DNA of 64,000 nucleotides, taken from NCBI GenBank assembly GCA_036186865.1, contig AP025066.1:12823360-12887359 (forward strand). Reading direction: 5' to 3'. The DNA comes from Eustoma russellianum. Its lineage: Eukaryota; Streptophyta; Magnoliopsida; Gentianales; Gentianaceae. A model generated the notes under the pieces. That model did not search any database and had not been told where the DNA came from. It worked only from the letters and a program-made list of their open reading frames with translations. Position 1 is the first letter of the stretch; each line of letters opens with the position of its first letter. Shown piece by piece: positions 10,821 through 23,403 of this stretch. A program made the translations under genes and the position numbers.

Positions 10821-13203
10821 TGTAGCGCCCCGCTCCCGAACCCTACATCGGAACCGGTGCACCCGCCGTAGTCCACTATGAGAACTACGAAGCGTTATTC
10901 AATTCTCTTACACATCAGCAGTGACGTAGAAAATTTCGCAGCGGAAACGAAATACATAAAATAAACATTCATTTTATTTCAACATTTCAAACCCACACTA
11001 GTTAAGTACCAAGTCTAAGTTCGCTATTACATCACAACATAAAGGAAATAAAACTGCCAAGGTGAACATCTTCCCGCTCTAACTACCCCACTGGCCGTAC
11101 TCCGCTCCGTCTTCTACGTATATGTAATCATACTCCTGCTCATCTGGGAAAAATATAGGGGTGAGTGATACAGAAATATCACCCAGTAGGTACCCGCCTC
11201 TTTCCGAACAATTTCATATATGACAACAAATAGCACGTAGCACATGTATAGACATGAATAACTAAGTAAATAAATAAAAGCACAACACAACAATTATGCG
11301 ATGTCATGATGCATGCTTGTGTCACACGCAACGACATCTCCACATACAAATGCCTGTCTCTCTACCGTGCAATGCATGAACCTCGAGGTGATCCTACCAC
11401 ACGCCTCGTCAGGCCACACGCCCCGTCGGGCCACACGCCTCATAGGGCAACACGCCTCGTAGGGCCACACGCCTCGTAGGGCCACACGCCTCGTAGGGCA
11501 ACACGCCTCATAGGGCAACACGCCTCGTAGGGCAACACGCCACGTATTGCCACACGCCTCATAGGGCCAATCTCGACCCGAAGGTCATGCAATGCTCGTG
11601 CCATGAATGCGAATGCAATATGTCACATAACACGTTTTTCTCTTTTTCCTCTTTTCTTCACTCATTTCCACATTTCAATAATTTTCCTTGTCTCCTCTTA
11701 ATTAATTTGAAATTGTTAACTCTCTTATATACAAAATAAATTTACTTAATGTAACGTAATATAATTAGCTTGATTCAAAGATAGTATTTAAGCAAACTGT
11801 GTGTTTACTCTCCATTAATAAATGTAGTCAATAAACAGAATAATGTCAATGTGAAATGTTTTGTGAGATGATTGTGTAAATATATGATCAATGAATTAAA
11901 CTAAAGTCGTGTAGTTTATTTGTAATAATGTAACATTCTGTTGTGTATAAATGATTGCATCAGTTAAGACTAATAATGTAACTATGTACATGATTGTAGA
12001 ATAAATAGTTGTAATTGTTTGTGTAAGTATAACATACACTGATGATACACTATATAACAATTTATTACATTTTTTTTTATTTATTATATTATTTAAACAA
12101 ACAAACATAAATCACAGTTTAATAATTGAACACTTACACTCTCTTCTTTTTCTTTCACATTAAATATTGCCGAACAAATAGCCACGTTTTTAACATATAC
12201 TGCATTACACAAATATTGGTGTTTTTACAATTTCATTACATTTAGCAACTTTTATATCATTACGATTTTGCACATTATATCCGATAACAATTTTATTATC
12301 ATAACACTACTAAGAACTGTAATGGTATCGCCCAAGTCCGCTGACATCCCCGTTTATTAAAATCAATGACGTATATACTTTCATGTTCAACTCCAATTCT
12401 AATCTTAATTTTATTTGCAACTTTTCTAATTAAATTTTCTGCTAAATCTTACAATCTACAAATCAACTTAACATTTTACTATTATCTTATATATACCTAT
12501 TTCCTCAATTTAACATTATGCATACGAATGCCAATTTCTACCTATTTTGGTTCTTAAAATTCAATTGTATCTCATATACTAACAAAAACAGCCGAAAACA
12601 TAAAATTAACAATAAATTCATACACATAACATTTTTGCAGCAATGATGCAACTAAAACATATAACATGTCAACTTGAATTATAACATGCCAAATTAACAA
12701 TCAACAACACATATAGCAAATAAATTACATATATAAAATTAACTCAAAAAGAGAGGGGCCACCTACCTCTTGGTTGTAGTCTAAGATTGGTGGTGATGAT
12801 TTGGTGGTGTTGGTGGTTGTGTTGGTGGTGTTTGCCTTCTTCTCCACTTTCCCCTTCTTTTCTCTATTTATTCTTCTTTTATTCTTCCTCCTTTCTTTTT
12901 CTTTTCTTTATTTCTTCTATTTTCTCTCAGATTCCCTCTCTCTTTTATAAACTTGCTCTCAACCTTTTTGTTTCTCAGCCCATGGCCGTTTGGCCCTTTA
13001 TATATATATATAAAATTAAGAAATTGAGTGTTTCATCTCCCAAGTAGATAGGAGATAAGGAAATTATGATGTGGATAATTAGTACTTAATGGGTATTAAA
13101 AGCAACTTAATGGTGGGGGGTTATATCAAAAGTTTCTCTTTTTTTTTTAATTTATTTATTTAATTTCTCATTTTTTATTATTATTTTCCTACGGGTTGTA
13201 ACA
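10821..13203 (-). repeat. 5' LTR of the LARD-like element
   Basis: Near-identical to 5466-7838. Differences include CGCAGCGG for CGCGGCGG, GGGGTG for GGAGTG, two extra minisatellite units and a shorter (TA)n. It ends TTGTAACA at 13203. Confidence 0.9.
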
Positions 13204-13208
13204 CGGCC

Positions 13209-13399
13209 ACACTTCACACTTACATAGATGTTTCCTATCTAGAATATTCTTCCATACCCCACTTGACATATCAAGATATAGGAACCATTAAAGCCTCAAC
13301 TTACCCTCATTTCTCTGTAGACAACACTTTTATTTAACAGAATGGGTAAGTGCTCACTGAACTCCATAACTTGTCCCATTGAACCGAGATTCTGGTATC
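13209..13399 (-). other. Copia 3' non-coding region (second half)
   Basis: This joins 5460 across the LARD-like insertion. It lies between the end of the copia pol and its polypurine tract, and I see no coding pattern. Confidence 0.6.
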
Positions 13400-14239
13400 T
13401 CCAGTCAACAAGGTTGGGTTACCGTTATAAAGATTCATGCATTATAGGTTTTAGTCCCATTCCATTTGTCAATGTTGACATCCGATCTCTAGGCAAGCCT
13501 TTTTTAAACGGATCCGCAAGATTTTCTTTTGATTTTACATAATCAATGGAAATCACGCCTTAGAGATCAACTGCTTAATGGTATTTATATCTCCGACGCA
13601 TGTGTTGAGACTTACCATTATAGATGTTGCTTTGAGCTCGTTTTGTGGCTGACTGGATATCACAGTATATGCCAATAGGAGCGATTGGCTTAGGCCAGCA
13701 AGGCACATCCTCTAAGAAATTTCGAAGCCGTTTAGCCTCTTTCCCAGCTTTATCAAGTGCTATAAACTCTGCTTCCATCGTAGAACGAGCACACACGTTT
13801 GTTTTGTGGATTTCCATAACACAGTAGCTCCACGAACTATGAATAAATATCCACTAGTGGACTTAGAATCTTTACTCTCAGATATCCAGTTGGCATCACA
13901 ATAGCCTTCCAACACTGCTGGATATCTTGAGTAATGTAGTTCAAGATTCACTGTATACTTTAAGTATCTCATTACTCTATTTAGAGCATTTCAATGTTCA
14001 TCACTTGGATTACTTGTAAACCTGCTCAATTTGTTTACTGAGCATGCTAAGTCTGGCCTTGTACAGTTCGTTAGGTACATCAAACTTCCAATCACTCGCG
14101 AGTACTCCAATTGAGCTACTGGCTTGCCTCGGTTCTTTCTTAAGTGTATACTTAAATCGAGTGGAGTCTTCATTGATTTCATATCAAGCATATTGAAACG
14201 TTTTAGAACTGATTTAATATAGTGAGTTTGTGAAAACAC
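13400..14239 (-). pseudogene. Copia RT end and RNase H domain
   Basis: Minus-strand pieces read HYIKSVLKRFNMLDMKSMKT and SRVIGSLMYLTNCTRPDLAC (13991-14239), then EGYCDANWISESKDSKSTSG (13760-13972), STMEAEFIALDKAGKEAKRL (13575-13817) and ENLADPFKKGL near 13490-13520. These are the standard copia RNase H blocks with the catalytic D (CDANW) and E (EAEF). The H-containing end lies after an in-frame stop. Three frames are needed to follow it, so it is inactive. Confidence 0.88.
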
Positions 14240-14951
14240 GAGTCTTTCGGCTAACCTAGAAATTTTTAATTCCTAGAATAACGTTGGCAACCCCTATATC
14301 CTTCATATCAAAGTTTCTCGTCAACATCTTCTTTGTATTTAAGATGATGTACTGAGTACTATCCATGATTAGTATGTCGTCTACATAGAGACATACTATC
14401 ACATATGCATAGTGTGTTCTTAATATAGACACACTTGTCACACTCATTGATCCTGAAACCATTAGATAGCATAGCTTGATCAAATTTCAAGTGACACTAT
14501 TTAGGCGCTTGCTTAAGTCCGTACGGTGACTTAACAAGTCTACAGACTTTCGACTCCTGTCTTGGAACCACAACCCCTTCGAGTTGTAAATTTCTTCATC
14601 CAACTCACCATTCAGAAAAGCAGTCTTCACATCCATCTGATGGATTTCCAAGTTATAGACTACAGCAATAGCAACTAGCACCCTTATAGAAGTGATCCTA
14701 ATTACTAGTGAGTAGGTGTCGAAAAAGTTAAAGCCTTCCTTTTGTCGATAGCCTTTAGCTACCAACCTGACTTTATACTTTTCCATAGACCCATCCTCTT
14801 TCATTTTCTTATTGAAAATCCACTTGCATCTGAGTGGTTTACTTCCTCATGGAAGGTCCACCAATTCCCAAGTGTGATTCTGAAGAATCGAGTCGATCAC
14901 AGTTAATTGTCTCTTTCCAGAAAGCAGCTTCTGGAGTTGACATTGTCTCGG
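14240..14951 (-). pseudogene. Copia reverse transcriptase fragment
   Basis: 14487-14804 encodes KVRLVAKGYRQKEGFNF and HQMDVKTAFLNGELDEEIY; 14256-14483 encodes CLYVDDILIM, the Y-V-D-D catalytic box, and FDMKDIGVANVILGIK. Near 14860-14950 the STPEAAFWKE block marks the start of RT. Here pol is cut by a SIRE solo LTR whose duplicated target AAAAG lies at 14952-14956 and 22673-22677; the protein resumes at 22678. Confidence 0.88.
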
Positions 14952-17182
14952 AAAAGTGTAGAGAAAAAGGGGTTTGAGTGATTACAAAATGCATGATTTA
15001 AATAACGTGTATTAAAGAAATGCATGACATGTTTTATGACATGACACGTTTTTGCATGAAACTTGCCTTATATAGTTCATATATAATGTTGTCGTACTAA
15101 CGAGCCATGAAGCTTTAAAGCTTATATCAAATGGCGAGCATTTGTTGTGTTTGAACTATTTTCAGGTGCCACCATTAATAAACTAAACTAGTTCATTAAG
15201 TGAAGTACTTAGTTAAATAAACTAAGTAGTTCATTAAAGGAAGCTATATTTGGAAAAGGCACAAAGGCAACAAATTGAAGAATTGAAAGTTTCCCCACTC
15301 CTACCTACACGTTTTTATACATATATTTATATATATATTCAAATTTTTTTAAAAGGCACATACACATATATTCCAACGTACTACCGACACGTTATATATT
15401 TTACGAACGTACGTTAACATCACACAACTATATTTACCTCATATTTATGAGTATATTCAGGTCTTATATCATATGATATAAGTCATGGTGATGACAAATT
15501 TATTATGACACGTTAAAGGGTTCTAAACTAAAAATTGTCGTATCGGGTGAATACCGAAACTTCGCCAACGTGTCACGTACTTGCCATATAAAGATGGCCA
15601 GCCCTTACACTTCAAAAATGGCCACAAATTTCGTGGCTTACATGGTATATACAGCCATAAAATCATTCCATGTTGGCACACACAAATTACCCCAAAGTAA
15701 GACCAAATTGTGGAGATTCCAAATTCAATTTTTGTCACATGATTAGACGCCACTTTAAATCAGCCATGAGTGCTGAATATTAAAGTTTTAATTTATGTAT
15801 ATTATGTGTAACATAATATATATAACATGTGCAAAAAGTTGGAATTTAATCGGAGAAAAATCTGGTAATCGACAAACGTAGAAAATTCGATTTTCTACGA
15901 ACAAGACATATGGAACATTTTTGGCATGGCATATAACATGTATCTAGACACTTTTTACATACCCTATACATTTTAAAGTGTCCTAGAAAAATCAATTAAG
16001 GGCTGATTGGAATATACCATGTGTGTATAATTATATGTGCTATATTTTACAAAGTTTGCAAAAAATAAAATTCGGTACATGTACATTCATCATCACACGC
16101 CTATCTTAGCTTGATGAAGCATATGTGGAGCTTTTTTGGCATCTTGATTGACCAAGAATGGAGCATACAATGTTGGTGACATAAAGAAAGGAGCTATACA
16201 AGGTAACATTTCAAACTTTGTCACATTTGTGACACATGCTGAAAATTCAGTATGTGTAGTTTAAGAGTGGCCGAATTTTTGCTACCAAATGAGCCATATT
16301 TACTACTTTGAATTATATGGATTGATTGAAAGATAATATGGCAATGTTTTAAAAAGATTATGGAAATAATGTGATGGTATCTTGGAATATCACACATGCT
16401 AAAAATTTCAGCATGTGTAGAATGTACTTGGCCGATTTTATGGCCTTCATGTGTAGCGCCCGCACCTCGGCCCAGCCGGATACGGTGCACCGGCCGTACT
16501 TCACTACGGAGAGTACCAGGCGTCAACCCATAACATATCATAGTCCAGAATAAGATATGTAGACTTTCATGCTTACACGTCAACCAGTAAGCAAAACCGA
16601 GGCAGAATAAAAACTTTAAAATAAAAGCGTCTAAGCAACCATCATCAGTCTTACAATCAGGTTCACAAAATGCGGAAATCCAAAAGTGAATGTTTCCAAC
16701 ATAATTTCATAAAAGTTTATCAATCACTTCCATCATAGCAGAATTCCTTAAATCATCCTCCTCTCGCTCTTCTACAGATAAGGAACCTTAGGTTCGTCTT
16801 CGATCCATTCGACCCTATTTCCTGCGGGTTCTAGGAGGAAAAATAAGAGGTGAGTGACAACATCACCAGCAAGTAAACCATAAATAATCGTGAATTGAAT
16901 GGAAAGTATATATAAGAACCGAACCCCAAAAATTCGGTTTAGAAACATACCTGACCTTCCATCCAATATCCATAAGTAACAAGCTCATAACTTATTAAAA
17001 TCATAACTTAGGAGCTATCAAGTCATAACATCTTAGCCTAAGTAATTAATGTACCAAGTATATGACGAACCATTAAATGCAACATGCATGAGTATGCATA
17101 TGCGATGCATCATGAAAAAAATGAGGATAAGTTCTTTCGTTCTTTCTTTCAAAACATCATCGTCAATAAAACAAGAGAGTGT

Positions 17183-17425
17183 TCAGATCTATTCTATTCG
17201 GATATGAGGCGGTCATATTCTTCCTTTCGAATCTATTATTTCCGGATCCGAAAACGGTCACATCATCAATCATAGTCATCAGGTCTATTCTCTCCGGGCC
17301 TGTACGGTCATAATCGTCATAATCAGTTCTATTCTCTCCAGACCTGAACGGTCATAATCATAATCAGGTCTATTCTCTCTGGGCCTGAACGGTCATAATC
17401 ATCAGATTAATTAACCCCGGATCTG
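17183..17425. repeat. Hairpin minisatellite in the solo gypsy LTR
   Basis: Six units about 38-53 bp apart start at 17183, 17227, 17280, 17323, 17365 and 17403. The best ones pair: CAGGTC with GGCCTG (17280, 17365) and CAGATT with GGATCTG (17403). Between stems lies TATTCTCTCCG or similar. It is the counterpart of the array at 61031-61236. Confidence 0.8.
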
Positions 17426-20134
17426 GAGCGGGTCCTGCTGGCCAGAAATATACGGTACCGAAGGAAAGCGTTCTTTTCAAAACGGAATCTTTTCCTTAAA
17501 AAAACGCTTTTTCATCATTCTTTGTCATAAAATCAGTTTCATAAATCATGTAAGTGACGATGATACAATGTATGACATGTACCATGCAGTTCGTGACATG
17601 ATGCGTTACATACATACAAGTACAATCTTGTTCTTTAGGCTGGAAAAATTTCCAGAATTATCGTTCCGTTTGCACGGCCTCAAGACCTCATGTTTTAGGC
17701 CCATTATCATGATTTCTTGTCATACATATGCAATAGGGTGTCTTTTCTACTTGCCATAAAATTTTCGTAACGTTTCGAGATATGTAAGACCTTTATACAA
17801 ATAAATTACCAAACAGGGTACTGTTGAATTCAACAGTGCAGTACCCTTTTTTCACCTTTCTTTTAAGCCCAATAAATTCTATTTAATTTGGGCCAAGCCT
17901 GGAAAAATACTTTAAACATGCCAATAAATATTGTGCATAAGCCCAAGCCGATTAAACAGGTCTAAATCACAAGAACGAAGCCTCCAATTAGTTCCGTAAT
18001 TTCAGCCCGATTTTCCAGTTTAGTAGCATTCGCTTTACTTTGGTATTTATCCATTAAAATAATTATTCCAGACTGATTAATTTACATGGACATGCTCATC
18101 TATGTCCTAAATCATTACCATAAAATTTCCGGAGTAACATAATAACTTTCAAGGGGTCATTTATTCACTTTTCGAAAACGGTTACGTGCTGATTTCTGGA
18201 GTGGCCAGTTTTACTACGAAATTTATTGTGACCAAACCGTAAGTTCTTTTTCAAAAATTCCAACTCACAGACTTAGTAAATACATAAGGCTAGCATCCTA
18301 CCAAAAATCAGCCCATTTTCATATTCCTAAGGTCTATGTTCGAGTCAATAAATACACCACTTAAATTCTGTCCAGTCCAGTAAATTTCAGCTTGACCAGT
18401 TTTACTAAAAATTCTATTAAGGATAAACCACAACTTATTTTACCAAAATTCTAACTCTCATATATACTACATACATAGGGCTAATGTCATGCCAAAAATT
18501 AGCTTAATTGCATACTTCTAAGATCCATTTTTAGGTCTTGCAAAACGTCACATTATTCTGCCCTGTTCCAGTAATTTCTGCTTTTGTCACTTTTACTTAC
18601 TACAAGTGTCCCAACTTAAGTTGTTCTTCATGAATGGCTTACTAATCATCAAATACACCTTTTAGCATAAACTTTGCAGGTTCTAACACATTCTAAAGGT
18701 CATCTACAAATCACTTAAAAAAAGTTTTGAAGGTTATACATAACACACCTTGATCTTGCACGTTTTGTTCAAAATAAAATCTATTCTTGGCACATCTAGC
18801 GTGTGTGTACCATACCCCCAAAACAGCCTGTCTTATACACAATGCAAGGGTTTAACTTTCATTTTCATAGTGAACATTTTACACCTAAGTCATGAAGCAT
18901 ACAACTTATACACATCCTTTACCCCACAAGTCACAATCTTTCACCAAAAATAATATCTACCCCCAAATTTCCATCCAACCGTCCCCCTTTCATAATAAAG
19001 AAGAGATCTTTACCACATATATCTTATACAAGAATCATATTAATACTCAAGAAGGGCAAAGAATCCACCTTTGAAGGAATCTCAAACATGCAAGCCACTT
19101 TTCTTAAGGATCCGAATGTTTCATGCTTCAAACTTAGCATTTTACATCTAAGATTAAAACTTAGTAACATCTAGACATTCAAGCATATACTTCCACACAC
19201 AAGTCATGAATATTTATAGTGTACTTGCCTTCTTAGATCTTAGGCCTTGTTTGAATCTTTGTTGCATAAGAAATGTCTCCTTCCACCCTTTTCCTATCAT
19301 ACACAGTTTTAGGGTAGGGATATTTGTCAGCCACCTTTCTAAATACACAATAAAACTTAGCTTGAGGCTTAGATGGTCTTACTAAAGTGATTCTTGAATG
19401 GTGAGATGACTCTAACCCGCCAAGAAGCCAATCTTCCCTAGCTCTTCAAAATTCTTCTCCTAGTGACCTCTTGAAGGTCATGGTTTCCACAAGAACAAGG
19501 GTATCTTGTGAGCTTTACCATGTAAAACATAAAACATTCTTAAGGAGTGTAGAGTGCACTCACCTAAACCAAGTTTAAACTTGGATGAGTCTTGAATCCT
19601 CTTGGTTCCTCTTGACCGTATGCCTTAGGGAGAGGAGGGAAAAGTCTCTTGCTCTTTGGAGACTTCTTGAGTAGTAAATGGGTTAAGGGGTGTATTAAGG
19701 GCTTCTTGTTAAAAGAAGAGAGAGAGAAGCCTCCTTGGTTAGGGTATAGCCGGCGGCTTCTTTATGAGAGGAGGGAAAAGATCCCTCATGTGCATGGACA
19801 CAATTATGGTACTCATTTAAGGCCTAATCATGGTTTGTCTTTCTAGGGTTGCATGAAGAGTCTTGAGACTATTATTTGCTCAATAAGGCCTCATGGCCGA
19901 AATATAAGTGTGTGCACTTATACACATATTAGTTCAATTCTATTGCATTTTATTAATGACCATAGCTTACCCATTTTTCCTATCTTAATTTACATATACT
20001 ACACATATATGCGTGTTTAAAGCGTATTTCTAACTATTATCCTTTAAATACACTTTTCATGGGACTAAGATCCCTTAGGCCAATGCCACATCATAGACCG
20101 AAATCTATAGGTATAAATGTGACGCATATATCTA

Positions 20135-20137
<3 letters not shown>

Positions 20138-20193
<56 letters not shown>
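20138..20193. repeat. (TA)n microsatellite
   Basis: About 28 TA units in the solo gypsy LTR. The ORF at 20059-20331 runs through it and is not supported. Confidence 0.95.
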
Positions 20194-20198
<5 letters not shown>

Positions 20199-22677
20199 AC
20201 TACGCATATGTACGTATGAATCATCATGTAAATATATTTCCTACAAAATTGAAGTGATTGTACCAAGAGTGACTATGGTTAGAGGTGAAGTCCTCTTGGC
20301 TCACCCTAAGGAAAAGAGAACCGGTGGTTAAGGGCCTTCCCCAAGGCTCATTTACTCCTTAATCATTATACCCCTTCTTAACTCTTAATCTACTTTTCAC
20401 AAATTTTCTATGGTGGTTTAAGGGATCATCATGGGTTACCCATGGCTTAATTTCTGGTGGTTAGGGCATATTTAGTAGCCCCATCATGCTTGAATCACTT
20501 TGTAGAATGCTTAATGAAAAAGGCTACTAGGTAGTTGAAGAAAATGGTAGAATTTGGTCCTTAATTCCCCAACCCCATGCATCCCACGTTGCTAGTGGGG
20601 CTTTTAGTGAGTTACACATTCTTACAACAACATTATATTGTGACTACATCATGCATAACTATTTACATTGTTGCTTTACTAAGCACTTAAGGAGTGTAGT
20701 TAATCTTTTTAGCAAAAAGGTGATCTCCTTAATGCTCCCTCTACCCGGTGGCCTTAATGGGGATAATGAGTACCTTTCCTTCTTTTTACTTTTTAAATCT
20801 CATTTAGTAAGGCACTAAATGCTTAGTATAACTTCCCATGCTTTCTTTCACCACTACCACAAGGGTTTATTGCTTGTGGTAAAAGGAACTCCACTTTAAT
20901 GTTCCCATGCTCTATGCCGAAATTTATGAGTGATCTTGGGAGGGAAAACTATCATCTCACATGCTTCATAAATTATACTTGGGGTAGTATACTATTTTCT
21001 TTAATTATTGGATAAACGTTGGTAATTCTTAAAATATTCTCCTTTAGAAATGTCGTTCTACTGCATCACTCCATCCTAGCCCCGGATATAGTACTATTCT
21101 TTGGTGGGGTACAACATCATGTTTACTAATTTTATTCCAAAATTAGTAGAAATGTTATGTACCAAATGATGATTGATTTCTTCTTTATTTTCAAGGAATT
21201 AATCTAAAGCAAACATGGCAACAATTTGAAAAAAGCCTTGGTAATGCACATGCTGAAAATTTCAGCATGTGGAGAAAGGGGATGGCCGATTTTCATGATG
21301 TAAATTGGAGATATTTGTCTTGCTAATTATGTGGAATTATTATGTGACATATGGCAACACTTTAATGGCTAATTGGCACATGTTCTTAAAGGTTATTTTC
21401 AGATTTATCTAGTCATCAAATGATGACAACTTCCATCCAATCAATGAGTGCTAAGTAAGCAAGAGCTTAATGATCATCCAATGAAGAGTTGCCAAGTAAG
21501 CAAGGAAATGTCACAATGATGCAATATACTCTTCCAAGGACTTAGAAGATAATTTTCAAGAGGAAGAGAAGACAATAGGGGGCGTCCACTATGGATAAAA
21601 AGGAAAGAAGAGAGCAAACAAAATACAAGACAAGTCTTGCAAATTCAAGTGCTCAAAACGTTTTCATCTACTCTCTCCTTCTACACTTCTTTCTTTCTTC
21701 TCTCTAAAAGCCTATTGTATTCATATTCATACATCTTGAATAGGCTTCTTACATACCACCATATACTCTTTATTGTTGTAAAAGATTGATCAAGGTGTGA
21801 TCAATCTTGCACTCGCAAGGTGGTGGTGTTCGTGATCGTTGTAATCATTTACAAGGTTTGTAAAGGGTTGGAGTTGGTGTGTAACTCCATGAACTCTGTG
21901 TGGTAAGGTGTTATTTGTGTCTTTGTGATTATTTCTAACCGAGGAAGGTGTCCTCGAAGACTGGAGTAGGTTGATTTAACTGAACCAGTATAAAATTCCT
22001 TGTGTTCTTTACTTTCAGCACTTACTTTCAGTTTTCAGTACAATGCATCATTTTTATCATGTTATTAAAAATAGTAAACGAATTTCAAAAATCACAAAAC
22101 TTTTAGGAAACATAGCCACACGCCTTAAGGTTCTTTTGGCGCAAGTTTCAACCCTTTTGGACAAGTATAAGTCATCCAAATGTCTAAAGTTCTGAGACTA
22201 GTGCAGTCTGATTTTCAGGCTTACAAAGGTTGAGTCTTTGAACGTATTTGACTAACTTCCCAAAAGAATTTTTCAAAACTGTTTCAACCCAATTAAATAA
22301 ACCTAATAAGGAGTTATTCATTAAATTTTCAGAGCATTTGGAGTCACGGTTAAATAGAAATTACTTTTTCAAATCAGACTATCGTTTCTGGCAGATTTGC
22401 GCAATCTGACCATCAACGACCTTTAAAGGGGTTAAAAGTTGAATTTTAATCTGAAATTTTTAGGAGATACTCAAAACATCTGAGACTAATATATCTCCAA
22501 ATTTCAGAATTTTTGAAGACGTGTAACCTAGTTTTCAAAACATTTCAAGACAGGTCCTGAAAACAGAAACTGTTTTAAGAAGTTGGGTTTTTGGTTTAAA
22601 ACAATTTTAAAAACCACATTTTCCGCACTCACTATTCAACCCCCCTTATAGTGGTGCCTTGAAGATCCTACAAAAAG

Positions 22678-23398
22678 GTCCTTAGCTCATTTTTTACCAT
22701 ATAGGTTAGAAAATCCGGTCCAAACGAAGTTGGCATTTGACACACTTGCTTTGACGAAGCTCCTCATTTCCTTGAGGAGTCGCCTCACGCATCCGCTTAC
22801 TAGTACTCATTTCTTCTTGATTTTTGTCTTTCCTCGGAAAGACATCTTCGAAGAACACTGCATTCCTTGACTCTATGACAACGTTTTCATGTATGTTAAG
22901 AATATCCGATTTGTGCACCAAGAACCGATATGCACTACTGTTAGTTGCGTATCCTATAAATATGCAGTCAACTGTTTTAGGCCCAATTTCACTTGTCTAA
23001 GTTTAGGTACAACAACCTTTGCTAGACACCCCACACTTTCAAGTATTTGTAGCTAGGCTTATGGCCTTTCCAAAGCTCGTATGGGGTTTCATCCATTCAT
23101 TTCGATAGAATTCTATTCAAAATGACGTTAGGTGAGAGAACAGCTTCCCTCCACAAGTTTTGAGGTAAGCCAGAACTTATCAACCTAGCATTCATCATCT
23201 TTTTTAGAGTTCGGTTTTTGCGTTCAGCAATACCATTCGATTGAGGTGAATATTGTGTAGTCGCTTGATGAATAATGCCATGTTCTGAACAGAATTCATT
23301 AAACGCTGTACCATGTTCACCACCTCTATCACTGTGAATTTCTTTAATTCGTTTGCTAAGTTGATTCTCAAACTTCTTTTTTTAGTCTTTGAAAGCAT
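22678..23398 (-). pseudogene. Copia integrase core and integrase-RT spacer
   Basis: The minus strand at 23221-23340 reads IHSDRGGEHGTAFNEFCSEH and QATTQYSPQSNGIAER, the copia integrase block with its second catalytic Asp (SDRGGE) and the Glu of NGIAER. Downstream, 22706-22921 reads VHKSDILNIHENVVIESRNA, part of the spacer between integrase and RT. Frame changes separate the pieces. The gene is cut at 23399 by SIRE copy 2. Confidence 0.85.
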
Positions 23399-23403
23399 CA
23401 ACA

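Larger units (their letters stand above)
5466..13203 (-). mobile_element. Young non-autonomous LTR element (LARD-like)
   Basis: Two LTRs of about 2.4 kb (5466-7838 and 10821-13203) face the same way around a 2982-bp interior. CGGCC flanks the whole at 5461-5465 and 13204-13208. A primer site complementary to initiator tRNA-Met lies next to the right LTR and a polypurine tract next to the left one, so the element reads on the minus strand. The interior has no gag-pol; the longest ORFs are under 90 codons. By eye the LTRs differ by about ten substitutions plus microsatellite and minisatellite length changes. It must borrow proteins from an autonomous gypsy relative. LTR ends (TGTTACAACCCGT... 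and ...GGGGCGCTACA) resemble those of the chromovirus at 46095. Confidence 0.88.
16452..21116 (-). mobile_element. Solo gypsy LTR nested in SIRE LTR copy 1
   Basis: The plus strand begins TGTAGCGCCCGCACC and ends GGGTACAACA, flanked by TCATG at 16447-16451 and 21117-21121. On the minus strand it starts TGTTGTACCCCACC, like the LTR at 57915 (TGTTGTACCCAAC), and ends in the same GCGGG...CTACA module. At 4665 bp against 4028 bp it belongs to the same family or a close one. Both contain a 180-bp-class tandem repeat (here about 18180-18620) and a hairpin minisatellite. There is no interior, so it is a solo LTR. The short ORFs inside show no motif. Confidence 0.88.
14957..22672 (+). mobile_element. 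SIRE-type copia solo LTR (copy 1), itself interrupted
   Basis: It starts TGTAGAGAAAAAGG and ends CCTACA, flanked by AAAAG at 14952-14956 and 22673-22677. The same family appears at 23404, 28318 and 38615; the last one carries the SIRE-like pol end and polypurine tracts that identify the family. Removing the nested gypsy LTR at 16452-21116 leaves about 3.05 kb with no interior, so it is a solo LTR left by LTR-LTR recombination. It holds two palindrome pairs: TTAATAAACTA/TAGTTCATTAA near 15175-15237 and the ACATGCTGAAA type at 16232, 16393 and 21247. Confidence 0.88.
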
